DNA from: Blautia sp.
GTDB taxonomy: Bacteria; Bacillota; Clostridia; Lachnospirales; Lachnospiraceae
NCBI GenBank assembly: GCA_017463155.1
Contig: JAFTPT010000030.1
Location: forward strand, 1 to 63,547
Reading direction: 5' to 3'
Length of the DNA stretch: 63,547 bases
Shown here: piece after piece, positions 51,697 through 60,900 of the stretch
Layout of the letters: each line of letters opens with the position of its first letter
Position numbering within the stretch: the first letter of the stretch is position 1
The notes under the pieces: generated by a model
What the model was told of the DNA's origin: nothing
Database searches by the model: none
What the model saw: only the letters and a program-made list of their open reading frames with translations
Position numbers and translations under genes: made by a program

Positions 51697-52912
51697 AAAG
51701 CATCTCCAACCCCTTTACACAGTTCATAAAGCCATCGGGAGAAAGGTTGTCCCGAAGGCCGAACATCATCTTGTTCATGACCTTTCCGGCCGCCGTCCGG
51801 ACGGTCTTTTCGAGCTTTTCTCTCTCTTCATCCGGTATTTCCGCCTTGCGGAAGGTCTTCTCGATCCGGACATACAGGTCCTCGACCGCATCCTGCTGCA
51901 GCTTCTGAAGCCTGGGGATCACATCCCGTCCGTCAAGCCATCCGTAGAACTCATCCATCTGTTCCCGGACGATGGCGTCCGCCTGTTCAAGACTTCCCTG
52001 CTGCTCCTCCAGAACACGGTCCGACCCGAAGGAATCCATGTCGTAGAGGGTGATCCCGGGGAGGTTTCCAACCTCAGGCTCAATATCCCTCGGCACGGCC
52101 AGATCGATCAGGATGACCGGCTTAAAAAGGGTCGCATCCGCGACCTGCTCCGTCCGGAGCGTGAAATTCGGACTTGCCGTCGCGCTGACGACCAGGTCGC
52201 AGCGTGGAAACAGCTCCATACGGTCCGTATAATTGATCCTCTTACATCCCCAGGGAATGTCCACGATGCCGCTCCGGTACTGCCGGATGGTCACGGAGAC
52301 ATCTGCCCCCTCATCGAGAAGCGCCGAGGAAGCCACCTTGCCCATCTCACCGTTTCCGATGACCATACAGGTCTTTCCCCTGACGGAGAAGCCCTGTCTG
52401 TCAAGCTTTTCGATGGCATCATGGATCACGGACCGGCTCCCGTGGGAAAAAGTCACCTCGGTCTTGATCCTCTTGCCGGCTGTTACGGCCATGCGGAAAA
52501 GGACCTCCATAACACTGTCCGTGGCAAAATGCTCCCTGGCTACCGTCAGGGCGTCCTTCACCTGGGTGATGATCTGGTCCTCCCCGATGATCTGGGAGCG
52601 CAGGCCGCTCGTCAGGTAAAACAAATGCTCAACAGCATCCTTGTCCTCCCTGGACACGAACAGATCCCGGTATTTTTCTATCTCAACTTCCTTGTCGGCA
52701 CAGAGCCACCCGAGCAGATCCGGCGCCCCGTCCTTTGAACTCGCCCATATTTCCAGCCGGTTGCAGGTAGAAAGGATCACACATCCATCGATCCCGGGAC
52801 ATCCCTTTAATCGCTCCATAGCCTCCCCGGAAAGCTTCCGTGTAAAGGCAAACAGCGCCCGCACGTCGACCGGCGCTCTGTTGTGATCGATCCCAATCAT
52901 GGAAATGTGCAT
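51686..52912 (-). CDS. hemA: Glutamyl-tRNA reductase
   Basis: 408 residues. It reduces glutamyl-tRNA(Glu) to glutamate-1-semialdehyde, starting the C5 route. The catalytic Cys is in VILSTCNRLEIWA, the NADPH-binding site is TCMVIGNGEMGKVASSALLDEG, and the C-terminal dimerisation helix is present. The GGGAGG ribosome site lies within a 22-codon frame that links it to icd. It is the first tetrapyrrole gene of the operon. Confidence 0.95.
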   Translation of the reverse strand: MHISMIGIDHNRAPVDVRALFAFTRKLSGEAMERLKGCPGIDGCVILSTCNRLEIWASSKDGAPDLLGWLCADKEVEIEKYRDLFVSREDKDAVEHLFYLTSGLRSQIIGEDQIITQVKDALTVAREHFATDSVMEVLFRMAVTAGKRIKTEVTFSHGSRSVIHDAIEKLDRQGFSVRGKTCMVIGNGEMGKVASSALLDEGADVSVTIRQYRSGIVDIPWGCKRINYTDRMELFPRCDLVVSATASPNFTLRTEQVADATLFKPVILIDLAVPRDIEPEVGNLPGITLYDMDSFGSDRVLEEQQGSLEQADAIVREQMDEFYGWLDGRDVIPRLQKLQQDAVEDLYVRIEKTFRKAEIPDEEREKLEKTVRTAAGKVMNKMMFGLRDNLSPDGFMNCVKGLEMLYEE

Positions 52913-52914
52913 TA

Positions 52915-52983
52915 TCAGTCTGCCTCCCTCTTTGCAGTGATCAACAGATCCTTCAAACCTCCGCGCACACTTTGAATGATCAT
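52915..52983 (-). CDS. 22-codon frame linking icd and hemA
   Basis: The frame starts with an ATG overlapping the icd stop (ATGA) and ends two bases before the hemA ATG. It encodes MIIQSVRGGLKDLLITAKRE-A-D. It has no ribosome site of its own and would be read only by ribosomes re-starting at the icd stop. It may couple hemA translation to icd, or may be chance. Confidence 0.3.
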   Translation of the reverse strand: MIIQSVRGGLKDLLITAKREAD

Positions 52984-54185
52984 GATAACCGGATATTCTC
53001 CTTGACTGCCAGTATAAATTCTCTGCTGCTCAGCACCTCCGGTTCCGCGAGGGACGTGATGAGCGCAAGGTCCTTCGTCATTCTGCCACTCTCGATCGTA
53101 CTGACCGCAGCCGCTTCGAGCGCTTCCGCAAACGCGCAAAGCTTTGGAAGAGCGTCAAGCTCTCCTCGTTTTCTGAGTGCTCCCGTCCAGGCAAAGATCG
53201 TCGCCACCGAATTGGTGGAGGTCTCCTCACCGGCCAGGTGTTTATAATAATGACGCTGTACGGTTCCGTGGGCAGCCTCGTACTCATAGTAGCCGTGGGG
53301 CGATACGAGCACCGAGGTCATCATGGCCAGGGAACCGAAGGCGGAGGATACCATGTCGCTCATGACATCCCCGTCATAGTTTTTGCAGGCCCAGATAAAG
53401 CCGCCCTCCGCCTTCATGACGCGGGCAACGATATCATCGATCAGGCTGTAGAAATAGGTAAGACCGGCCTCGTTGAACTCTTCTTTATATTCCTCCTCGA
53501 ATACCTGCTGGAAGATTTCTTTAAATCTGCCGTCATAGGTCTTGGAGATCGTATCCTTGGAGCCGAACCACACGTCCTGGTGCGTGTCCAGGCCATAGGA
53601 AAAACAGCTTCTCGCAAAGCTCCGGATCGACGCGTCCATGTTGTGCATGCCCTGCAGGACGCCGGGAGCCGCCATGTGCTGGATCTTCTCCTCCCGGACG
53701 GAGCCATCCTCTCCTTTAAAGACGAGGTAGGCGTCGCCGGGCGTATCCACATACATCTCCGTGTTCTTGTATACATCCCCGTAGGCATGACGCGCCAGGG
53801 TGATCGGCTTTTTCCAGTTGCGCACGCAGGGCTCGATCCCCTTCACCACGATCGGGGCGCGGAATACGGTTCCGTCCAGGATCGCGCGGATCGTCCCGTT
53901 GGGGCTCTTGTACATCTCCTTCAGGTCATACTCGGACATACGGGCCTTGTTGGGGGTGATGGTCGCGCACTTGACCGCAACACCGTACTTTTTGGTCGCT
54001 TCCGCGGCGTCGATGGTCACCTGGTCGTTGGTCTCGTTCCTGTATGCAAGGCCAAGATCATAGTACTCTGTCTTCAAATCGATAAAGGGAAGAAGGAGTT
54101 CTTCCTTGATCATCTGCCAGAGGATCCTGGTCATCTCATCTCCGTCCATCTCCACGAGCGGAGTCTTCATTTCGATCTTGCTCAT
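52980..54185 (-). CDS. icd: NADP-dependent isocitrate dehydrogenase (eukaryotic-like subfamily)
   Basis: 401 residues. PLVEMDGDEMTRILWQ at the start, KSPNGTIRAILDGTVFRAPI for isocitrate binding, the metal-binding NYDGDVMSDMVSSAFGSLAMM and AAHGTVQRHY near the nucleotide site mark the homodimeric subfamily found in eukaryotes and some bacteria. It makes 2-oxoglutarate for glutamate synthesis. The start has CAGGAGA upstream. It follows Re-citrate synthase by 86 bases; aconitase is not in the window. Confidence 0.95.
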   Translation of the reverse strand: MSKIEMKTPLVEMDGDEMTRILWQMIKEELLLPFIDLKTEYYDLGLAYRNETNDQVTIDAAEATKKYGVAVKCATITPNKARMSEYDLKEMYKSPNGTIRAILDGTVFRAPIVVKGIEPCVRNWKKPITLARHAYGDVYKNTEMYVDTPGDAYLVFKGEDGSVREEKIQHMAAPGVLQGMHNMDASIRSFARSCFSYGLDTHQDVWFGSKDTISKTYDGRFKEIFQQVFEEEYKEEFNEAGLTYFYSLIDDIVARVMKAEGGFIWACKNYDGDVMSDMVSSAFGSLAMMTSVLVSPHGYYEYEAAHGTVQRHYYKHLAGEETSTNSVATIFAWTGALRKRGELDALPKLCAFAEALEAAAVSTIESGRMTKDLALITSLAEPEVLSSREFILAVKENIRLS

Positions 54186-54271
54186 TGTTCTCTCCTGTCA
54201 TTCTTCACATGATGCAAGGACTATGCTGTCTACGGCACCGAAGCTGCCCGTGATCCACCGGGCGCTGCCGG

Positions 54272-55663
54272 TCAAAGGGAAATTCCCAGGCGCTGACAGC
54301 ATTCGTCGACAAGCTCCTCCAGCTCTCTGGCCGAAAGCACCGTCACACGGCCTTCCTCGTACTGCTGATCCACCCAGGCTTTCATCATCTTGACCAGCTC
54401 GGAGTTCTTTTCGATCTGGTTATCACCTTCCAGGTGGTAGTGCCGGTTGAGCCAGTGGGCGATTCCCGCCGCGCCGGAGGTATTGGAAACAGCCACCTCC
54501 ACAGGACGGTTCAGGAATTTATCCGTATCAAAGATATTGTAGATCTCTTCATTCTTAAGGAGTCCGTCCGCATGGATGCCGGCCCGGGTCACATTGAAGT
54601 TCTGTCCCACGAACGGCGTCCGTTCCGGGATCTTGTATCCGATCTCTTTTTCGTAATACTCGGCGATCTCCGTGATCACCGTTGTGTCCATGCCGCCCAG
54701 GTTTCCTCTCAGCTGGGCGTACTCGAACACCATGGCCTCCAGCGGGGTATTCCCCGTCCTCTCGCCGATGCCGAAAAGCGACGTGTTTACGCCGCAGGCG
54801 CCGTAGAGCCAGGCCGTGGTGGAATTGCTGACAGCCTTGTAAAAATCATTGTGGCCGTGCCACTCGATCAGCTCCGACGGCACGCCGGCGTGGGTCATGA
54901 TACCATAGATGATGCCGGGCACCGACCGCGGGATCACCGCGCCGGGATAGTTGACGCCGTAGCCCATGGTATCGCAGCAGCGGATCTTGATCGGGATCCC
55001 GTACTGCTGGCGAAGCTTCATGAGCTCGAGGCAGAAAGGAATGACATAGCCGTAGATATCGGCCCTGGTGATATCCTCCAGATGGCAGCGGACCGCCACC
55101 CCGATCTCCAGGCATTCCTTGACAATACTGAGATAATGCTCCATCGCCTCGCGGCGGGTCATCTTCATCTTGTAGAAAATATGATAATCCGAGCAGCTGA
55201 CCAGAATACCGGTCTCCTGCATGCCCATATCCTTGACCAGCTGGAAATCCGCCTTGCTGGCCCTGATCCAGCTCGTGACCTCCGGGAATTCATAGCCGCG
55301 CTCCATGCATTTTTCGACGGCATCCCGGTCTTTTTTGCTGTAGAGGAAAAATTCGGACTGGCGGATCTTTCCGTTCGGGCCTCCAAGCTTATGGAGATAG
55401 TCGTAGATCCTGACGATCTGTTCCGTCGTATACGGTGCCCTCGACTGCTGTCCGTCACGGAAGGTCGTATCCGTGATCCAGATGTCCTGCGGCATATGAT
55501 GCGGCACGATCCTGTCGTTGAAGGCGATCTTCGGAACCTCGGAATAGGGAAACAGGTTTCGGAATACGTTCGGTGTTGCGACATCGACCAGCGGATACAT
55601 ATGCTCCTCAAGCTGAAGGAGATTGGTCTGCCGGTTCATGTTGACGCGTCTGTTTTCTTCCAT
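54272..55663 (-). CDS. Re-citrate synthase
   Basis: 463 residues of the DRE-TIM metallolyase (isopropylmalate/homocitrate synthase) superfamily. DIWITDTTFRDGQQSRAPY, IKIRCCDTMGYGVNYPGA and EWHGHNDFYKAVSNSTTAWLYG carry the metal and acetyl-CoA sites. The sequence pattern and the icd neighbour match the Re-face-stereospecific citrate synthase first found in Clostridium kluyveri, which replaces the usual Si enzyme in anaerobes. The start at 55663 has GAGGAGG upstream. Homocitrate or isopropylmalate synthase is the main alternative. Confidence 0.88.
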   Translation of the reverse strand: MEENRRVNMNRQTNLLQLEEHMYPLVDVATPNVFRNLFPYSEVPKIAFNDRIVPHHMPQDIWITDTTFRDGQQSRAPYTTEQIVRIYDYLHKLGGPNGKIRQSEFFLYSKKDRDAVEKCMERGYEFPEVTSWIRASKADFQLVKDMGMQETGILVSCSDYHIFYKMKMTRREAMEHYLSIVKECLEIGVAVRCHLEDITRADIYGYVIPFCLELMKLRQQYGIPIKIRCCDTMGYGVNYPGAVIPRSVPGIIYGIMTHAGVPSELIEWHGHNDFYKAVSNSTTAWLYGACGVNTSLFGIGERTGNTPLEAMVFEYAQLRGNLGGMDTTVITEIAEYYEKEIGYKIPERTPFVGQNFNVTRAGIHADGLLKNEEIYNIFDTDKFLNRPVEVAVSNTSGAAGIAHWLNRHYHLEGDNQIEKNSELVKMMKAWVDQQYEEGRVTVLSARELEELVDECCQRLGISL

Positions 55664-55701
55664 AATGATCCTCCTCGGGTGAACATGTGTCACCACCCCT
55701 C

Positions 55702-55730
55702 ATTGTACCTAAAAAGCACTTGTTCGTCAA
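55702..55730 (-). promoter_or_regulatory. Promoter of the citrate synthase-icd-hem operon
   Basis: TTGACG (55725-55730) and TACAAT (55702-55707), 17 bases apart on the minus strand. No terminator is seen between here and the hairpin after the lactonase gene at 47279, so one transcript may cover seven genes. Confidence 0.75.
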
Positions 55731-55774
55731 TCACTGCCGCGAAGATGGACGAAAAAATGCCGAAGAAATGGACG

Positions 55775-55805
55775 AAAAAAGTGCCCCGCATCGCGGGACA
55801 CTTTT
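55775..55805 (-). terminator. Terminator after folD
   Basis: AAAAGTGTCCCGC and GCGGGGCACTTTT (one mismatch) around a short loop, followed on the minus strand by TTCG. It ends the Wood-Ljungdahl operon. Confidence 0.85.
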
Positions 55806-55822
55806 ATACGTTCTGAAATGAT

Positions 55823-56674
55823 TCAGGCATTCCTCCGCATGGCTGCTTCCACGACGTGGCCGACCAGGACAGAGGTCGTCACGGAACCGACGCCGCCGGG
55901 CACCGGTGTGATGGAATCCACGATCGGTTCAACGGCGTCGTAAGCCACATCGCCGCAGAGCTTGCCTTCTTCGTTGACATTGATGCCTACATCGATGATG
56001 ATCTGGCCTTCACGGACATATTCCGCGCCGACGACGCCGGCTCTTCCGGCGGCTACGATGAGGATGTCCGCCTCACGCGTGACGGACGGCATGTCCACCG
56101 TTCTGGTGTGGCAGATGGTCACCGTCGCGTTCTTCTTGATGAGCATCATGGCGGCCGGTTTGCCGACGACCAGGCTGCGGCCGATCACGACGGCCTTTTT
56201 GCCGGTGCAGTCGATGCCGTAATGATCCAGGATCTCCATGCAGGCCTGCGGCGTACAGGGCGGAAATCCGATCTGTTTGCCCGTAAAGACGCCGGACATG
56301 GAAAGGTCCGTCATGCAGTCCACATCCTTTTCCGGTGCCAGGGCATTTTCGATCACGGCCTGGTCAAGATGCTTTGGCAGGGGCCGGAACAGAAGGACGC
56401 CATGGATCGCGTCGTTCTTGTTGACCTTGTCGATGACGGCAAGGAGCTCCTCCTGGGATACGTTCTCCGGAAGAAGGATCTTCTCGCAGGAAACACCCAG
56501 TGTCTCACAGCGCTTGGTCGCGCCTTTTTCGTAGGATATATCGCTGGGATTCTCGCCGACGCGGATAATGCCGAGTGTCGGTGTGATGCCTTTGTCCTTC
56601 AGCATCTGCACATTGGCCTTGATCCTCTCATTGAGTGAAGCGTTGACTTCTTTTCCAAGTAATTGTCTGGCCAT
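55823..56674 (-). CDS. folD: Methylene-THF dehydrogenase/methenyl-THF cyclohydrolase
   Basis: 283 residues. It interconverts methenyl- and methylene-tetrahydrofolate with NAD(P)H in the methyl branch. SYEKGATKRCETLG contains the catalytic Lys and Tyr context, with HGVLLFRPLPKHLD, CTPQACMEIL, VIGRSLVVGKPAAMMLI and a C-terminal PVPGGVGSVTTSVLV. Full length. It is twelve bases after fchA. A separate cyclohydrolase (fchA) in the same operon gives redundancy. Confidence 0.96.
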   Translation of the reverse strand: MARQLLGKEVNASLNERIKANVQMLKDKGITPTLGIIRVGENPSDISYEKGATKRCETLGVSCEKILLPENVSQEELLAVIDKVNKNDAIHGVLLFRPLPKHLDQAVIENALAPEKDVDCMTDLSMSGVFTGKQIGFPPCTPQACMEILDHYGIDCTGKKAVVIGRSLVVGKPAAMMLIKKNATVTICHTRTVDMPSVTREADILIVAAGRAGVVGAEYVREGQIIIDVGINVNEEGKLCGDVAYDAVEPIVDSITPVPGGVGSVTTSVLVGHVVEAAMRRNA

Positions 56675-56686
56675 ATTTTCCTCCTG

Positions 56687-57316
56687 TTATTTCAGACGGG
56701 CAAGCACCTTGTCAAAGGTCTCGTCTGCGATCTTTGTATACTTTTCAAGCATCGCGTCTGCTCTCCGGTTCAGTTCCTCGGCATAGGGACGGTCCGTCAT
56801 GGATTTGGTATTGATGTAGACGTTCAGGCTGGCGCCCTTCAGGGCTGCCTTACAAAAGGCCGCGGCGACTCCGGCGTCGCTGATGGCAAGCGCTGAACCC
56901 TTCGCTGCAAATTCTACGATGATGTCGATCGCCTCACAGCATTTTTCCATGATCTCCATCGGCACGGAGCACGCGTCCTTCAGGACGATCTCCATGACCC
57001 TGGCCTTTTCTGCTTTCTGCTCCTCCGTCTCCCGGGGCATACCGTACGCCCTGGAAAGAGGCTCAAACACCTCGGCGTCACGCTCGATCAGACGCAGAAA
57101 ATCCCTCTGCAGCCCGTCGCATTTTGCCTTCAGTTCATACATCTCTTCCTCGACATCGGCATATTTCTTTTTGCCGACCGTGAGGCTGCCCACCATATTG
57201 CCAAGCGCCGTACCGACCGCTCCGACCAGTGCGGAGGCTCCTCCGCCTCCGGGAACCGGTGCCTTGGAGGCCAGCACTTCAACAAATTCCGTACAAGTAC
57301 TCGTTGAAAATCCCAT
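56687..57316 (-). CDS. fchA: Methenyl-THF cyclohydrolase (FchA/cyclodeaminase family)
   Basis: 209 residues, helical FTCD_C fold: VLASKAPVPGGGGASALVGAVGTALGNMVGSL at the N-terminus is the family signature (glycine-rich folate loop). In acetogens FchA hydrolyses methenyl-THF to formyl-THF or the reverse. It lies between folD and the DUF3786 gene, five and twelve bases from its neighbours. Confidence 0.9.
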   Translation of the reverse strand: MGFSTSTCTEFVEVLASKAPVPGGGGASALVGAVGTALGNMVGSLTVGKKKYADVEEEMYELKAKCDGLQRDFLRLIERDAEVFEPLSRAYGMPRETEEQKAEKARVMEIVLKDACSVPMEIMEKCCEAIDIIVEFAAKGSALAISDAGVAAAFCKAALKGASLNVYINTKSMTDRPYAEELNRRADAMLEKYTKIADETFDKVLARLK

Positions 57317-57321
57317 TCTGT

Positions 57322-57975
57322 TTAACCTCGATTAGTTTGAAATGATTTAAGAGACCCGATGAGGACGTCCCCCATCTGGGCGATGTCTTCCGCCTCAAAG
57401 GATAACGGAAAGTTATCCGAAAACAGGAACTGGGACGAAGGCGGAAATTCCTCATCCCCCTCCCAGAGGATCATGCGGACACGGTAGCCCGGATAGATCG
57501 AAAGCTCGTAGCTCATATCCCCCTGGCTGATCCTCTCCGCGTGCAGATGATCCATGATCTTCGCAAAATCCGCGAGCCTGTTTCCGTAGGTAAAGGCCAG
57601 TCTTTTGATGCAGCGCCCGTCGAACTGCCGGAGATACACTTCTCCCCAGGGCATTTCCCGGTACGTCCTGAAGGTCCCGCTGCTCTCGGCGTTTGTGCCG
57701 TTCAGCAGGTACCGGAGGGTCAGGATCTTTGCCTTGATCATCTCCTCCAGCGGGTAATACCCCTGCTCGTCGGGAAGATGCTCCACGGCAAAATCCGGAT
57801 GCGTGACCCGGTAGGTGCTGCCCAGAAACCAAACCGTCAGCGTATGTGTTTCTTCGTCATAGGGAAGACCCAGCCGCTCGCTGATCGAACGGGGATCGGT
57901 CCCGGCATACTGCTTCAGATAATGCTCCCAGGGCTGCTTTGTCAGACTGTCCTTGTCATATTCCAGTTTGTTCAT
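57322..57975 (-). CDS. DUF3786 protein
   Basis: 217 residues without membrane segments. It matches DUF3786, a family found mainly in anaerobes with corrinoid or Wood-Ljungdahl genes: KQPWEHYLKQYAGTDPRSISERLGL, a middle helix-rich part, and DMSYELSIYPGYRVRMILWEGDEEFPPSSQFLFSDN. The function is unknown. The operon position suggests a role in CFeSP or methyltransferase maturation (inference). Confidence 0.85.
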   Translation of the reverse strand: MNKLEYDKDSLTKQPWEHYLKQYAGTDPRSISERLGLPYDEETHTLTVWFLGSTYRVTHPDFAVEHLPDEQGYYPLEEMIKAKILTLRYLLNGTNAESSGTFRTYREMPWGEVYLRQFDGRCIKRLAFTYGNRLADFAKIMDHLHAERISQGDMSYELSIYPGYRVRMILWEGDEEFPPSSQFLFSDNFPLSFEAEDIAQMGDVLIGSLKSFQTNRG

Positions 57976-58007
57976 GTAATACCTCTGTATCTATCAGGCG
58001 CCGCCCG

Positions 58008-59951
58008 TCACTGACGGGACGCAAGTTCCTTTTCCACCCGCGGGAACATGGTGGTGTCCGTGTGCGGAAGGAAGCAGGCCCCGACGAATTCGTCCATGTA
58101 GGTCGGCACCGTGGAGAGCTCCAGATACGTCATGTTCTGGGCCAGCTCATAGGTCTTCTTCTCGGCGGGCGTGGACAGAAGCATCAGATACGCGCCGCTA
58201 AGCGAAGAGTTCCCGATGTAGTGGAATTTCTCGAGCGGGATGTCCGGGAACATGCCGATGTAGACCGCGTTCTGCATGTTGATGCCACTGCCGATCCCGC
58301 CTGCCACGTAGACGTCGTCGATCATCGAGACATCGAAATCCAGAGAACTCAGCATGGTCCTGATCGCGGAGAAGATCGCGCCTTTGGCACGGATAAAGTT
58401 ATCGATATCCACCTCGGTGATCTCCACGTCCTTGACGGACGCGGCTTCCTCTTCAAAGGCGATCACGTAGCTGCCCATGCCGTACTTGTCGTGGCGCACC
58501 CGCTTGCCCTCACGGACAAACTTGCCCTTGGGGTTGATGATCCCGGTCATGAAGAGCTCGCTGATCACGTCGATCAGGCCGGAACCGCAGAGTCCCACCG
58601 GCTTTGTCCCGGGCTCTCCGACCACCTTATAGGTAGGCTCCATCGTCTCCTTGTCGATGGTGCAGGCTTCGATCGCGCCATCCGTAGCGCGCATGCCGCA
58701 GCTGATGTCGCCGCCTTCAAAAGCGGGTCCCGCCGAGCAGGCACAGCTCATCATAAAATCACTGTTTCCGAATACCAGCTCACCGTTGGTACCAAGGTCG
58801 ATGAACAGGGAGAATTCAGGCCTGTTCCAGATCATGCTGACCAGGGTTCCGGCGGTGATATCTCCGCCCACATAGCTGCCGATGTTCGGCGCGATGATGA
58901 TGTGAGCATCCTTGTTGATATCGATCCCAAGCTCGCCCGCAAAGAGTGAATTGGTCTTGAAAAACGCGGGGATATACGGTTCCATACGCAGCGGATCCGC
59001 ATTGATCCCGGCGAACAGATGATTCATGGTCGTGTTGGAAGCGACACACATCCGGTAGATCTGGTTCCGGTTGATCCGGGCGCTCTTGCACATTTCATGG
59101 ATGATCGGGTTGATCGTCTCCTTGATGATGGCATCCTGCAGCTTGCGGACGCCTCCGGGCCGTCGGGACTCGATGATCCGGTTGATGACATCCGCGCCGA
59201 AACGGATCTGCCCGTTTCCGGACGAACCCTTGGCAAGGATCTCGCCGGTCTCCATATTGATCAGCACGGCTGAGACCGTCGTCGTTCCGATATCGATCGC
59301 AAGGCCGCCGATCACCACATCCGTATCGGCCCCGAACACATCGTAGACAAACATATCGTTCGGAGTGGCCCTGAGTACGCATTTTACCTTGAAGTGATTG
59401 TCGCGCAATACGTCCGGAAGCTTCCGGAGCACGGCATAGGGAACACGGACTCTGTCAAGATTCATAAACTTCCTGAGTGCCCGTGTGAGTCTTTCATTAT
59501 CCGGCATGGTGTCGTCCAGGGATGGTTCCTCCATATCGACTTCCACCACGTCAAGAGAATTCCGTAGTTCGATCCCGGCCAGCGTAATTTCCCTCTTGGC
59601 ATTCTCAAAAATGGCAATTTCCTCCGGAGAACTCAGGTCCGCCACCTTCATCCGGCTCTTGTAGGCCGAAGAAATGTCCGGCACGAGCACGTTGACGTCC
59701 CCCGAGACGAGGCTCACGCAGGCCAGTCTCCAGCCCGCCGCATACTCCTCCTCGGTGATGTGAAGCGTCTTTTTGGAATCCAGTTCTCCGTCCCTCAGCT
59801 GAACCCGGCATTTTCCGCAGGATGCGTTTCCGGAGCACGGCGCATCGATCGCAACATTCGCGCCGCGCGCGACCTCCAGAAGATTATCCCCCGCATTGGC
59901 ATATGTCTCTACCTGACTGCCATCTTCAAATGAAAAGGTTACCTTAAACAT
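58008..59951 (-). CDS. acsV: Corrinoid activation protein (RACo/AcsV)
   Basis: 647 residues. An N-terminal [2Fe-2S] ferredoxin domain (CSGNASCGKCRVQL, then RLACVS) is followed by a linker and an ASKHA-fold ATPase with GLAIDIGTTTVSAVLINMETG, LFIDLGTNGELV and the C-terminal DDVYVAGGIGSG. RACo proteins use ATP to drive reduction of inactive Co(II) corrinoid on the CFeSP (AcsCD). The start MFKVTFSFEDGS at 59951 has AAAGGTGG upstream. A terminator-like hairpin separates it from acsE. Confidence 0.93.
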   Translation of the reverse strand: MFKVTFSFEDGSQVETYANAGDNLLEVARGANVAIDAPCSGNASCGKCRVQLRDGELDSKKTLHITEEEYAAGWRLACVSLVSGDVNVLVPDISSAYKSRMKVADLSSPEEIAIFENAKREITLAGIELRNSLDVVEVDMEEPSLDDTMPDNERLTRALRKFMNLDRVRVPYAVLRKLPDVLRDNHFKVKCVLRATPNDMFVYDVFGADTDVVIGGLAIDIGTTTVSAVLINMETGEILAKGSSGNGQIRFGADVINRIIESRRPGGVRKLQDAIIKETINPIIHEMCKSARINRNQIYRMCVASNTTMNHLFAGINADPLRMEPYIPAFFKTNSLFAGELGIDINKDAHIIIAPNIGSYVGGDITAGTLVSMIWNRPEFSLFIDLGTNGELVFGNSDFMMSCACSAGPAFEGGDISCGMRATDGAIEACTIDKETMEPTYKVVGEPGTKPVGLCGSGLIDVISELFMTGIINPKGKFVREGKRVRHDKYGMGSYVIAFEEEAASVKDVEITEVDIDNFIRAKGAIFSAIRTMLSSLDFDVSMIDDVYVAGGIGSGINMQNAVYIGMFPDIPLEKFHYIGNSSLSGAYLMLLSTPAEKKTYELAQNMTYLELSTVPTYMDEFVGACFLPHTDTTMFPRVEKELASRQ

Positions 59952-59986
59952 TGGGAAACCACCTTTCTCAACTGTATAACGAATGG

Positions 59987-60015
59987 AAAAAGGCCGGAGG
60001 CCGAAGCCTCCAGCC
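59987..60015 (-). terminator. Intrinsic terminator between acsE and acsV
   Basis: GGCTGGAGGC and GCCTCCGGCC around TTCG form a strong hairpin, followed by TTTTT on the minus strand. It should lower expression of acsV-folD relative to acsDCE. Confidence 0.85.
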
Positions 60016-60069
60016 CTTTCAGTGCTTACATCCATGGGGAACACACTTCAGACATTCCCTGCATGCATA

Positions 60070-60855
60070 TTACAGATCAAGATAGGAATCTGCGTACAGC
60101 GTATTGTTCTTGAATACGTCACAGGACTTGATGGTCTCCATCAGTCTTCTGTCGTTGGGGTTCACGATCGCGGAGGTAAGGCCCTGCATCATGCACATGG
60201 CAACAAGGGCGGAATCCATGATCGGGCGGATGTTCTTCGGCATACCGTTGCTGTTGTTGGAAAGTCCGCCGGTGGAGTTAAGTCCCATCTCGGAGAACAG
60301 CTTGATGCACTCAAGAACTTCCATCTGCTTGTCCTGCATGCCTTTTACGACCAGGAAAAGCGGGTCAAACCACAGATCGGTGGGCTCCATGCCAAGGCCC
60401 ATGCCTCTTTCCAGCATGTTCTGGCAATGCATCATACGCTCGTCGTTGTCGGAAGCGACGCCCTCTGCCTGGCAAAGCGCGATGACGATAGCGTCATTGG
60501 CAGCCGCAAGGTCGATGTTCTCGATACGGTCGCTGGCGTTTGCGGAGTTGACGATCGGTTTGCCCTTTTCTCTGTTATATACGGAGATACCGGCCTCGAT
60601 TGCCTTCTTGTTGGTGGTATCGAGTGCCAGCGGAACATTGTCAAAGTTCGACTGAAGGAGCTGTACTGCCCACTTCATCAGATCTTCGCCATCGCTCTCG
60701 GCGGGTCCGATGTTTACGTCAAGGTAGGTAGCGCCGGCTTTGAGCTGCTCAGCTGCTCTTGCAAGGATCGGCTCAGGATCTCTGGCTGTGAAGGCTTTGT
60801 TCACTGCCGGTGCAGTTGTGGAAAGTCTCTCTCCAATTGTAATAAATTTTGCCAT
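60070..60855 (-). CDS. acsE: Methyl-THF:corrinoid/iron-sulfur protein methyltransferase
   Basis: 261 residues, a pterin-binding TIM barrel. It moves the methyl group of methyl-THF to the cobalt of the CFeSP. TYLDVNIGPAESDGEDLMKWAVQ and PLALDTTNKKAIEAGIS are MeTr motifs; LSNNSNGMP is near the substrate loop. Length and neighbours (acsC upstream, acsV downstream) are typical. Confidence 0.96.
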   Translation of the reverse strand: MAKFITIGERLSTTAPAVNKAFTARDPEPILARAAEQLKAGATYLDVNIGPAESDGEDLMKWAVQLLQSNFDNVPLALDTTNKKAIEAGISVYNREKGKPIVNSANASDRIENIDLAAANDAIVIALCQAEGVASDNDERMMHCQNMLERGMGLGMEPTDLWFDPLFLVVKGMQDKQMEVLECIKLFSEMGLNSTGGLSNNSNGMPKNIRPIMDSALVAMCMMQGLTSAIVNPNDRRLMETIKSCDVFKNNTLYADSYLDL

Positions 60856-60900
60856 GTCTCGTAATCTCCTTTTTTTATTATTGTTTCATGCAGGAACTGA

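Noticed and set aside
49672-51729. Plus-strand open frame of 685 codons opposite cobA-hemD
   Set aside because: Antisense shadow across three well-identified genes; it crosses gene boundaries and has no recognisable domain.
52984-53139. Upstream part of a 74-codon frame at 52915-53139
   Set aside because: It lies wholly inside icd in another frame, without a ribosome site; only the last 22 codons have a coupled start.
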